Source: Anaerolineae bacterium (GTDB lineage Bacteria; Chloroflexota; Anaerolineae; Anaerolineales; Villigracilaceae). From it: 28,556 nucleotides of DNA. A model generated the notes under the pieces. That model searched no databases and had not been told where the DNA came from. It saw only the letters and a program-made list of their open reading frames with translations. Of the stretch, positions 7,956 to 15,497 are shown piece after piece. The translations under genes were made by a program, and so were the position numbers. The stretch's first letter is position 1. Every line of letters begins with the position of its first letter. The stretch is from the NCBI GenBank assembly GCA_017303735.1, contig JAFLCF010000010.1:1-28556 (forward strand), given 5' to 3'.

Positions 7956-9894
7956 GGGTGTTTTTTGATTCGTTCGGCGGGGGGATCGGCACCGTAAAGC
8001 AGAATGTAGTGCCTTTGCCAGTGCCTTCTGATTCGACCCAGATCTTTCCACCTGTGGTTTCGATGATCCGCCTGACAATGGCAAGCCCTACCCCTGTGCC
8101 TTCGCTGGCTGGATTTAGTTTGTTGAATAGGTCGAAGACGTACTCTTGATATTTCGGGTCAATTCCCATTCCATTATCAGCAACATAGAGGACCGGTTCT
8201 TTCCCTTCCCGTACACCGACCCTAATCTCGGGGTTGGGCTGTCCGCCCATATATTTGACCGCATTATCGAATAGGTTTTCGAATACTTCCCGCAGCCGGA
8301 TGACATTGGCATATACCACTGGCAGCCCAGGCGAGACAATGACCTTGACCTTTCCTGTTGAAATGCGCATTTCAACTGTATTGAGGGCATCTTGCACGAG
8401 TGCGTTCAGGTCGATCGTTTCTGGCTGGTGCTGGGTACGCCCGATCCGTGAAATGTCGAGCAGGTCCGATAACAGAGAGTCCATTTTATTTGCAGCATTG
8501 CTGATGCGTGTGAAGTCAGAGGTTGCCTTTTCGATTTGCCCGTCACGGATGTCCTTTTCAAGCAGACCGAGAAACCCTTTGATGGTGACCAATGGGCTGC
8601 GTAGATCGTGCGATACGGTATAGGTGAACCTTTCAAGCTCAGCGTTCTTGTTTTCCATTTCCAACATGAGTTTCTTGCGCTCGCGAAGCTCATGCTGTAG
8701 TTCATCGAGAAGTGCAGCCTTGTCGATGGCGAGCGCGGCTTGCAAGGCAATGTTTTCGACCAGTTGAATTTGTTCTGGCGAATAGGCATCGACCTTTTCG
8801 CTTTGAACCGATAATAGTCCGATAACTTTTTCTCTTGCTACAAGCGGAACACCTAAAAATGTGTGTACGGTGAGGCTTTGGTCATTAACGGGGTTGTACT
8901 TCTCCTGCGCTTCTGGAGCGACCAAGTCGGGCAGGTAAAGGGTTTTATTGTTAAAGATCACTGACCCACTTAACCCGGGAGTCTCTTTTAGACGACGGGA
9001 AACTGCCGGTGAGGCGATCCCTCGGTAAAAGAAGATGGGATAGTCGATGATGCCGGTCTCTTCATGATAAATGCCGACATAGAATGCATCCACGTGGAAG
9101 AGCTCGAAGATCTCACTCTTTAGCGTGGATAGGGTTTCAAAAAGGTCGCTGCCAGCGGCGAGTGAAATGCTGAGTTTGTGTAGCAGGCTGATCTCGTCGA
9201 CACGGAGGCGGTAACGTTCAAGACTGGCGTTCAGTTCCCCGGTCCGTTCGGAGACGCGTTTTTCTAATTCCAGGTTGAGCCGCTGGATCTCATGCTCTGC
9301 CGCAATGCGTTCGTCCACTTCGTGCTGGGCTTTGGCAATTGCACGTTCCACCTGATCGAGAGCGATCTGAATCATATAAGCTGCAATGAAAAAGATCACC
9401 GAGGTGAGTAGCAGGGCAGAAAGATCTGTGATCGGGCGGTCTCTGTTGATCAGCCATCCCTTTTGTGAGGCGATCACCAAACCAATGCCAGCAAAGATGA
9501 TGAGGGCGGCAGTGACATACCCGGCGCGCCTGCCGATGAATAAGCCAGAGCCGATCACAACCAGAACGAGAAGGTTGTATGCAAGCCCGCGCACCCCGGC
9601 TCCGTCCCAGGCAACAACAAGCAAATAGATAGTGAAAAGCCCCAAGGTTAAGAATGCTGCCAGGAACAGCTTGCCAGACTTGACCAGATTGATCAGGATC
9701 AGGCAGATCCCAAGCCCGATGATGGCGTTGCGTAAAAATATACCCCAGGCTTCTTCGTGATTATAGAGATACAACACGGCACTAATGATGGTTAGAATAA
9801 CGAGTGCAAATGCAGCCCGGTTTACCACGATCAAAACATCACCTGGTTCAAGGACATCCGTGATTCTAAAAATCTTTTTGCTTTTTTTCGTCAT
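7936..9894 (-). CDS. Membrane sensor histidine kinase with 6 TM, GAF, HisKA, HATPase
   Basis: This 652-residue protein has six predicted membrane helices in the first 180 residues (about 24-43, 57-71, 76-95, 103-120, 124-143, 158-178). A coiled coil (179-225) and a GAF domain (about 240-400) follow, with the closing LVENIALQAALAIDKA typical of GAF domains in Chloroflexi and cyanobacterial kinases. The kinase core is VSHDLRSPLVTIKGF with the phosphorylated histidine at 429, N-box NLFDNAVKY near 544, G1 DNGMGID near 573 and G2 GTGVGLAIV near 599. The H-box form (SHDLRSPL) resembles the phytochrome-type kinases. The ATG at 9894 has only a weak AGGG upstream. There is no partner regulator nearby. 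It converges with the cytoplasmic kinase, sharing 20 bases at the 3' ends. Confidence 0.93.
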   Translation of the reverse strand: MTKKSKKIFRITDVLEPGDVLIVVNRAAFALVILTIISAVLYLYNHEEAWGIFLRNAIIGLGICLILINLVKSGKLFLAAFLTLGLFTIYLLVVAWDGAGVRGLAYNLLVLVVIGSGLFIGRRAGYVTAALIIFAGIGLVIASQKGWLINRDRPITDLSALLLTSVIFFIAAYMIQIALDQVERAIAKAQHEVDERIAAEHEIQRLNLELEKRVSERTGELNASLERYRLRVDEISLLHKLSISLAAGSDLFETLSTLKSEIFELFHVDAFYVGIYHEETGIIDYPIFFYRGIASPAVSRRLKETPGLSGSVIFNNKTLYLPDLVAPEAQEKYNPVNDQSLTVHTFLGVPLVAREKVIGLLSVQSEKVDAYSPEQIQLVENIALQAALAIDKAALLDELQHELRERKKLMLEMENKNAELERFTYTVSHDLRSPLVTIKGFLGLLEKDIRDGQIEKATSDFTRISNAANKMDSLLSDLLDISRIGRTQHQPETIDLNALVQDALNTVEMRISTGKVKVIVSPGLPVVYANVIRLREVFENLFDNAVKYMGGQPNPEIRVGVREGKEPVLYVADNGMGIDPKYQEYVFDLFNKLNPASEGTGVGLAIVRRIIETTGGKIWVESEGTGKGTTFCFTVPIPPPNESKNTPSLSSG

Positions 9895-9968
9895 TCTTTA
9901 CCCTGTATGTTGCATAAAGTTATTATTCATATTTACGGGTTGAGGGGGGGATGTGGAATCTGTTTTTT

Positions 9969-10000
9969 AAAGCATATCTTGTCTATGCAAAATATGCTTT
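9969..10000. repeat. Perfect 9-bp inverted repeat between divergent genes
   Basis: AAAGCATAT (9969-9977) and ATATGCTTT (9992-10000) are exact reverse complements with a 14-base spacer. The repeat lies in the 234-base region between the divergent kinase and yjbQ-like genes. No T-run follows on either strand, so it is not an obvious terminator. It could be a protein-binding site. Confidence 0.4.
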
Positions 10001-10109
10001 GAATGGAACTAATTTGATATAAAGATTCTTGAGCTGAGAAGATAATATGGCTTTCAACCTTTAGAAGACAGTCATTATAACAAACTGAGCAGATGTCTTT
10101 TGTTGTGCC

Positions 10110-10118
10110 TGCTATAAT
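10110..10118 (+). promoter_or_regulatory. Extended -10 promoter of the YjbQ-family gene
   Basis: TGCTATAAT is an extended -10 element (TG, one base, perfect hexamer). The hexamer ends ten bases before the ATG at 10129, predicting a leader of about three to four bases with no ribosome site. Confidence 0.6.
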
Positions 10119-10128
10119 CTCCCAAACT

Positions 10129-10566
10129 ATGAACTGGCATAAAAATACACTTGAAATTCTAACCCATGGCAAAGGGCTTCATGATATTTCTTCTGTCATC
10201 CGCGCCCAATTGAAAGAATGGAATGTGCGCGAAGGAATGTGCTTTTTATTCATTCAGCACACCAGCGCTTCTTTGGTCATCAGCGAGAACTGGGACCCCA
10301 CCGCCCGCGCTGATTTGGAAACTTTTATGGAACGCCTCGTTCCCGAACGGGACAGTTGGTACACCCACGATCTGGAAGGACCCGACGACGCCACCTCTCA
10401 CATCCGCTCGATGGTCACGGATACCAGCCTCACCATCCCGGTGGACAATGGCGATCTCTCGCTCGGAACCTGGCAGGGCATTTATGTTTTCGAACATCGC
10501 ACACGTCCACATAAGCGAAAAGTATTGATGCGGGTTTTGGAAATAAATGCCACTACAGATTTGTAG
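10129..10566 (+). CDS. YjbQ-family (UPF0047) protein
   Basis: The 145-residue product belongs to the YjbQ/UPF0047 family, annotated as secondary thiamine-phosphate synthase because some members weakly replace ThiE. Their true role is uncertain. Family signatures are all present: FIQHTSASLVISEN at about 39-52, a long segment with HDLEGPDDATSHIRS, and LGTWQGIYVFEHR near the end, with histidines suited to metal binding. The ATG at 10129 is preferred over 10093 because homologues start near this point and the promoter hexamer would otherwise lie inside the gene. There is no Shine-Dalgarno sequence. No thiamine genes are nearby. It is convergent with the diguanylate cyclase gene, nine bases away, without a clear terminator. 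Confidence 0.9.
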   Translation: MNWHKNTLEILTHGKGLHDISSVIRAQLKEWNVREGMCFLFIQHTSASLVISENWDPTARADLETFMERLVPERDSWYTHDLEGPDDATSHIRSMVTDTSLTIPVDNGDLSLGTWQGIYVFEHRTRPHKRKVLMRVLEINATTDL

Positions 10567-10575
10567 AAAATCGAT

Positions 10576-13350
10576 TCAAACTTTATTTTTTTGCATCGTT
10601 TCTCTCCAGATCGTTACCCTATTGCGTCCATTGTTTTTAGATTGATACAAAGCCAGATCTGCTTTGACGATCAGCTCTTCTGTTATTGTAGAGTGCTCTG
10701 GGTAGATGGCAATTCCCATTGAAACGGTGATGCTCAGGTCTTTCAGTTCGTGGGGAATACGGATCTGAGATATTTCGGCTCGAAACTGTTCTGCCCGGGC
10801 GTGAGCCGCCTGAGTTTCTGTTTCCGGCAAAACCAAAACAAATTCTTCACCCCCATATCGACAGGTAATATCTGAGCTGCGGCTGTTTTTCTTAAGCAGG
10901 TCTGCAATTGCGATCAGGAATTTATCACCCACCTGATGCCCATAGGTATCATTAATATTCTTAAAGTGATCGATATCCATGATCAATATACTAACTGGGA
11001 ATAATTCCCGCTCTGCCCGGTTAAATTCGCGCTCCAATGATTCCTTTAAGTAACGGCGGTTATATAGCCCTGTTAATGGGTCTCGAAAGGCTTGCTCCTG
11101 TAGTTCCTGGCTAAGTTGTTTAACCTTCTTCATATTGATTTGCAATTCCTGGTTTGCCTGTGTCAGAAAAAGTTCGTTTAATTTTCTTTCTGTGATATTG
11201 CGTGAAACCCCGTACACCTCTAAATGGGAGGTGTTTTCGTTGATGCGGAAACTTGTTGTCGCTTCCGTCCATACAGTGGAGCCGTCTTTGCAGGGTTGCT
11301 CCACTTCGTTCACATGAGACCCAGCCTCCCCGTCTAGAAATTTTTGCACATATTGGGGCAGCTTTTCCTTAAAAACCTGCAGCGCCTGTGGGGTTAGCAC
11401 TTCTTCTAATTTTTGTTGCATCACCTCATCGGCGGTATATCCGCGCAATCGTTCAACTGATGGACTGACGTAGCGAAATTTCATCTCATTGACATCCAGG
11501 ATCCAGATCACATCCGAAACATTTTCTGCCAGAAGTCTGTAGCGTGTTTCGCTGGCTTTTAATGCCTCGTTGGATTGTTTGCGGTCGGTCACATCTTCGA
11601 ATGTCGTATATACCTGATAGGGCTCCCGCTCGCCATCTTTGAATTGTGGAACAGCATTAACGTTGATCCAGCGGTAGTCGTTGATCTTTGGATTGTAGAC
11701 ACCCAGGACGACATTTCGAACTTCTTCTCCGGTTCGAAGCGCGATCATGGCTGGGTGCTCCTGTCCGGGCAGTTCACTGCCATCTTCATAGATCGTTCTC
11801 CAACGTGGGTCCATGGAGGTTCTACCTTGAAGTTGGTCGAGTGTGAGACCTAACAGGTGCTCTGCGGCTGGGTTTGCCGATGTGATCGCACCACTCTTCG
11901 ATTGAAACACAACTCCCTGCACCATGGTCTCGAACAATAGCCTGAAACGCGCTTCACTCTCACGCAGCAGTTCTTCTGCTTTTTTTCGTTCGCTAATATC
12001 CTGCATAAAGGCAATGATCTGGAGCGAGTCTTTGAAACGGTAATAACTGAGTTTTATATCTACTGGAATTTCAGTGCCATCTTTATGTTGCGCAACCAAA
12101 CTGTTCGCAATGCCAAGCTGGCGAACATAGGGACTTTCCTGATACATTTTACGGAGTGAAGCGTGAGATTCTTTGTAACGAGCAGGCAGCAATATATCCA
12201 CATTTTCTCCAACAAGTTCCTCGTTGGGGTACCCTAAAAGATGGATGGCTTCGGTGTTAACAAAGTTGATCGTGCCATCCTGATTGATGCCAAATATCGA
12301 ATAAGGCGCAGACTCAACCAGCTGCCGGATACGCTCTTCGCTGGCAAGCAGGGCTTCTCTCGCCTGTCGTTTCTCGCTGATGCCGCGCGTGACGCCATAG
12401 ATCTCAACATGCCCGTTCTCGGGGTTGATTTGAAAGTTAGCCGTGACCTCGGTCCAGACGGTGGAACCGTCCTTGCAGAGCTGTTCTAGTTCATCTACAT
12501 AAAACTCACGCCGTCCATTTTGAAAATCTTTTAATCGTGAAGCTATGCTTTTTTGAACGTATTGGAAAGAATCTGGTGTTAGGGCATTTTCCATGCTGCT
12601 AGCCATAACCTCTTCTGGCATGTACCCTCTTAGCCGTTCTACAGACGGACTGATATAGCGTGTACGGTTTTCAATAATGTCGTAGATCCAGATCACATCT
12701 GAGACATTTTCCGCCAGAAGACGATACATTTCGCGGCTTTGCTGTAAGGCCCTTTCAGTTTTTTGCCGTTCATCCAGTTCTTTTCTTAATTGCTCATTTT
12801 TGAAATCGAGATGCTCCATTAATAGTTGTACGGCTACATTGGAAACAATGATGATGATGACCAGAATGATGTAGTCGAACAAGGTGGCGTGTGTACCTAT
12901 GCTTGGGACATAAAGTCCATACATATCGCCAAATGTCAGCCAGGTGGTTCCCACAAGGGTTAATCCTGTTGCAAAGATCATACCTCGACGTTTTTGAGCC
13001 AGCCCGGCGAACATGATCATGACGGGATATACAATCAGTGCGTAGTCGTGAATCCCCTGTCCAAAAGTTGCGGCGATGGTGATAAACGTTATATAGATGC
13101 CAACGGTTGCGAGGCTGCTTTCAGGTAATTTTCCTTGCCGCAAAAGAAACAACGGAATGAGTTGTAGAATGCAGCCTGATAGAAGCAAAAGCCAAAGAGA
13201 GCCATCGCCCCATACTAGATCCAAAAAAAGGATAATGCTGCTTCCTGCCCAATATATCAAGATGATGGTTAACAAGGTTTTTGCGAGTCTATTTTCATCT
13301 TCCCCTTGAATACGATCTTGTAACAACCATTTTTTCGCGGCGGATATCAT
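10576..13350 (-). CDS. Membrane diguanylate cyclase with four PAS domains
   Basis: This 924-residue protein makes cyclic di-GMP. The N-terminus has about six membrane helices (residues 25-180). Four PAS/PAC units follow at about 205-325, 338-455, 467-590 and 602-722, a coiled linker (725-752), and a GGDEF domain from FRDPLTGLYNRRYL (about 755) to the end. The active loop is GGEEF at 833-837, the catalytic form. The inhibitory I-site RSSD lies exactly five residues before it, so product feedback is expected. The first and fourth PAS units are close copies of each other (both carry RLLAENVSDVIWI, SPSVERLRGY and CKDGSTVWTE), an internal duplication. There is no EAL domain. It is expressed alone; the ribosome site is weak. 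Confidence 0.94.
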   Translation of the reverse strand: MISAAKKWLLQDRIQGEDENRLAKTLLTIILIYWAGSSIILFLDLVWGDGSLWLLLLSGCILQLIPLFLLRQGKLPESSLATVGIYITFITIAATFGQGIHDYALIVYPVMIMFAGLAQKRRGMIFATGLTLVGTTWLTFGDMYGLYVPSIGTHATLFDYIILVIIIIVSNVAVQLLMEHLDFKNEQLRKELDERQKTERALQQSREMYRLLAENVSDVIWIYDIIENRTRYISPSVERLRGYMPEEVMASSMENALTPDSFQYVQKSIASRLKDFQNGRREFYVDELEQLCKDGSTVWTEVTANFQINPENGHVEIYGVTRGISEKRQAREALLASEERIRQLVESAPYSIFGINQDGTINFVNTEAIHLLGYPNEELVGENVDILLPARYKESHASLRKMYQESPYVRQLGIANSLVAQHKDGTEIPVDIKLSYYRFKDSLQIIAFMQDISERKKAEELLRESEARFRLLFETMVQGVVFQSKSGAITSANPAAEHLLGLTLDQLQGRTSMDPRWRTIYEDGSELPGQEHPAMIALRTGEEVRNVVLGVYNPKINDYRWINVNAVPQFKDGEREPYQVYTTFEDVTDRKQSNEALKASETRYRLLAENVSDVIWILDVNEMKFRYVSPSVERLRGYTADEVMQQKLEEVLTPQALQVFKEKLPQYVQKFLDGEAGSHVNEVEQPCKDGSTVWTEATTSFRINENTSHLEVYGVSRNITERKLNELFLTQANQELQINMKKVKQLSQELQEQAFRDPLTGLYNRRYLKESLEREFNRAERELFPVSILIMDIDHFKNINDTYGHQVGDKFLIAIADLLKKNSRSSDITCRYGGEEFVLVLPETETQAAHARAEQFRAEISQIRIPHELKDLSITVSMGIAIYPEHSTITEELIVKADLALYQSKNNGRNRVTIWRETMQKNKV

Positions 13351-13462
13351 GAGATATTCTTTCTGGAAAGTGGGCTGTTTTCTTCCCGTTTGAAGTATCT
13401 TCCTGCTAAATATCTGTGATCATTGTATTAACAGGAATAAGAGAATCGTTGATCATATTTTT

Positions 13463-13503
13463 GACAGAAAGACGGCTTGTTAAAAACAAGCCGTCTTTCT
13501 GTC
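13463..13503. terminator. Perfect 19-bp hairpin, probable bidirectional terminator
   Basis: Two exact 19-base inverted arms (13463-13481 and 13485-13503) flank a three-base loop. The stem overlaps the stop codon of the minus-strand Tudor-like gene and contains A-rich/T-rich outer segments. The unpaired T-run is short, so termination is likely but not certain. Confidence 0.6.
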
Positions 13504-13825
13504 ATTCCTCAATATAGAACCGGATGCGGTTCAGCGTTGTCCATTCCGTGGAGCCGTCACTGAATTCCACTTCCACCCGGTCTCCGTCTGTGCTGCGCAC
13601 GGTCACATCGTAGTATTGATCGTCTTTTGCCGCTTTGCATTCCACCTCTTCATCTTCTGCCACGGCATATTCTTCGAGATATTCATCCTGTGTCCACTCT
13701 TCTTCGCCCGTATCAAAGCGGATGAGAATATCTTCCTCTGTGATCTCTAAAATGGTGGCAGGGTAAAAATAGTCATCCTCATCCCTGTATGCGTATACGC
13801 GGTCGCCTTCGTTCCAGTATTCCAT
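13502..13825 (-). CDS. Small acidic protein with two Tudor-like/SH3-like repeats
   Basis: This 107-residue protein consists of two related halves of a small beta-barrel type. The first (about 6-47) has GDRVYAYRDEDDYFYPATIL and IRFDTGEEEWT. The second (about 57-103) has EVECKAAKDDQYYDVTV and VEFSDGSTEWT. Both show the Tudor/Agenet pattern: a short opening strand, an aromatic pair before A-x-I/V, a central V/I-x-F-D/S-x-G, and a closing EWT. It is strongly acidic and has no signal or membrane segment. The ATG follows AAGGAA at four bases. In eukaryotes such folds bind modified tails; in bacteria their role is mostly unknown, and I assign no function. It sits between the diguanylate cyclase and cDPG-synthetase genes on the same strand. 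Confidence 0.8.
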   Translation of the reverse strand: MEYWNEGDRVYAYRDEDDYFYPATILEITEEDILIRFDTGEEEWTQDEYLEEYAVAEDEEVECKAAKDDQYYDVTVRSTDGDRVEVEFSDGSTEWTTLNRIRFYIEE

Positions 13826-13923
13826 ATTATTCCTTTTCTTTATAGTTTCGGCACTTTAGCAAAAGAAGCCGAATGAATTTTATCACCCGGCTCCCTTTCT
13901 TTTACTATTTTCTATTCCCCAAC

Positions 13924-15246
13924 TTACTTCTTCACCCCAAACTTTTTCATCAACACATCTTTCAAAGTGGGAACGCCAATTTCCTGCAATTCATAGCGGA
14001 CTCTCTGGCTCGGCTTGTTGATTTTGATCACGCGGCTGAGGTCAATCGGTGTTCCGATCACGACCATATCCACGTCTGATTTATTGATCGTCTCTTCGAG
14101 TTCACGGGTCTGCTTGTCACCGTAGCCCATCGCGGGGAGGATGGCGCCGGTCTTCGGGTATTTCTCGAAGGTCTTGGCGATCGAACCCACTGCAAACGGA
14201 CGCGGGTCAACAATTTCCTTCGCGCCGAAACGACGAGCAGCCACATACCCAGCACCGTATGCCATTTCACCATGAGTGAGAGTCGGACCATCTTCAACGA
14301 CCAAAACGCGCTTGCCAAAGATGGCATCGGGGTCATCCACGAAGAGGGGAGAGGCACCTTCGATCTGCACCGCAGTCGGGTTCAACTTGCGCAGACTCTC
14401 GCGCACTTTGATGACCGCTTCCGCATCGGCGGTATCGACTTTGTTGATGACGAAACAATCTGCCATACGCACGTTGGTCTCGCCGGGGTAGTAAGTGAAT
14501 TCATGCCCGGGTCGGTGCGGGTCTGCGACCACGATCTGATAATCGGGCACATAGAACGGGAAGTCGTTATTGCCGCCGTCCCACAATACAATGTCCGCTT
14601 CGGCTTCGGCTTTGCGGATGATCTTCTCGTAATCCACGCCTGCATAAATGATTACGCCGCTATCAATGTGCGGTTCGTATTCTTCGCGTTCTTCGATGGT
14701 GCATTGATATTCGTCGAGGTCATCATACGAAGCGTAGCGTTGTACTTCCTGTGCGACGAGATTTCCATACGGCATGGGGTGGCGGATCGCCGCGACTTTG
14801 TAGCCCATCTCTTGTAAGACGGCAGCCACGCGCCTCGTCGTCTGACTTTTGCCTGATCCCGTCCGAACGGCACTGATCGACACGACCGGCTTATTCGACT
14901 TAATCTGCGTATTCTTCGTGCCCATAATGCGGAAGTCCGCACCGGCGGCGTTGACCATGCTGGCTTTGTGCATCACATATTCATGCGGCACGTCACTGTA
15001 TGAAAAGACAACCTGTTCCGCGCCATACTTCTTGATGAGATCGAGCAGTTCTTCCTCGGCTCGGATGGGGATTCCGCTCGGGTACAAGTCACCAGCCAAC
15101 TCTTTCGGATAGACGCGTCCTTCAATATCAGGGATTTGGGTGGCGGTAAACGCTACAACTTCGTAATCCTTATTCCCTCTGAAAAATGTATTGAAGTTGT
15201 GAAAATCGCGCCCTGCGGCGCCCATGATGATGGTTTTGATCGGCAT
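13924..15246 (-). CDS. Cyclic 2,3-diphosphoglycerate synthetase family protein
   Basis: The 440-residue protein resembles cyclic 2,3-diphosphoglycerate synthetase, an ATP-using enzyme that closes the phosphoanhydride ring of cDPG, a solute of methanogenic archaea. Bacterial relatives exist, often called GTPases, with untested activity. A Rossmann-type N-terminus (KTIIMGAAGRDFHNFNTFFR) precedes a P-loop RTGSGKS at 128-134. Further on are the acidic VLWDGGNNDFPFY segment near 220, an NKVD motif near 268, and a VVEDGPTLTHGEM segment near 320. The C-terminal third (GAILPAMGYGDKQ, MVVIGTPIDLSR) is typical of the family. The ATG has AGGAG six bases upstream. A structured leader lies ahead. The substrate is inferred from family only. 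Confidence 0.85.
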   Translation of the reverse strand: MPIKTIIMGAAGRDFHNFNTFFRGNKDYEVVAFTATQIPDIEGRVYPKELAGDLYPSGIPIRAEEELLDLIKKYGAEQVVFSYSDVPHEYVMHKASMVNAAGADFRIMGTKNTQIKSNKPVVSISAVRTGSGKSQTTRRVAAVLQEMGYKVAAIRHPMPYGNLVAQEVQRYASYDDLDEYQCTIEEREEYEPHIDSGVIIYAGVDYEKIIRKAEAEADIVLWDGGNNDFPFYVPDYQIVVADPHRPGHEFTYYPGETNVRMADCFVINKVDTADAEAVIKVRESLRKLNPTAVQIEGASPLFVDDPDAIFGKRVLVVEDGPTLTHGEMAYGAGYVAARRFGAKEIVDPRPFAVGSIAKTFEKYPKTGAILPAMGYGDKQTRELEETINKSDVDMVVIGTPIDLSRVIKINKPSQRVRYELQEIGVPTLKDVLMKKFGVKK

Positions 15247-15252
15247 AGGAAA

Positions 15253-15355
15253 CTCCTGTGCATGTCAGGGTGAGGAACCTGTCCCGCACGGCGGGGCAAT
15301 GTCCGGCAGACTCGAGGTGGGATTTGAGCCTGTCCGTTTTTACCCACGATGACAT
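15253..15355 (-). promoter_or_regulatory. Candidate structured 5' leader RNA (unrecognised riboregulator)
   Basis: On the minus strand this stretch folds into three helices by eye. The outer stem pairs ATGTCA and GGGT (plus 15350-15355 and 15342-15345, with a four-base bulge) with ACCC and TGACAT (15268-15271, 15262-15267). Inside lie a ten-pair hairpin with one bulged A (15326-15336 with 15304-15313) and a five-pair GC hairpin (15283-15287 with 15291-15295). The outer stem closes four bases before the AGGAG ribosome site of the cDPG-synthetase-like gene. I do not recognise it as a known riboswitch class. Covariation is untested. Confidence 0.5.
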
Positions 15356-15440
15356 TTACGATAGTTAATATCTAATCTAAGGGAAATTGCCTTTGAAGTG
15401 AAGTAACGTTTAGCCTGATTCTGGCATGACACTTACCGAT

Positions 15441-15475
15441 AAAAAAAACAGACCGAGCCTCTCAGCCCGATCTGT
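15441..15475 (-). terminator. Intrinsic terminator of argS
   Basis: On the minus strand an eleven-pair stem, ACAGATCGGGC with GCTCGGTCTGT and two G-U pairs, encloses a six-base loop and is followed by eight T. It lies 23 bases after the argS stop. Confidence 0.88.
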
Positions 15476-15497
15476 CTACTACTCACTATTCACTATC

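Noticed and set aside
13861..13900. Terminator for the cDPG-synthetase-like gene
   Set aside because: AGCCG and CGGCT can pair and TCTTTT follows on the minus strand, but the stem is only five pairs with a long loop.
14272..14817. Long antisense open frame opposite the cDPG-synthetase-like gene
   Set aside because: It is a shadow of a well-supported coding frame and has no ribosome site or recognisable domain. Similar antisense frames opposite uvrA (such as 19814-20230) were rejected for the same reason.
15305..15340. tRNA T-loop-like word (CTCAAATCCCAC on the minus strand)
   Set aside because: The five bases before the loop cannot pair with the bases after it, and no acceptor, D or anticodon arms are present.
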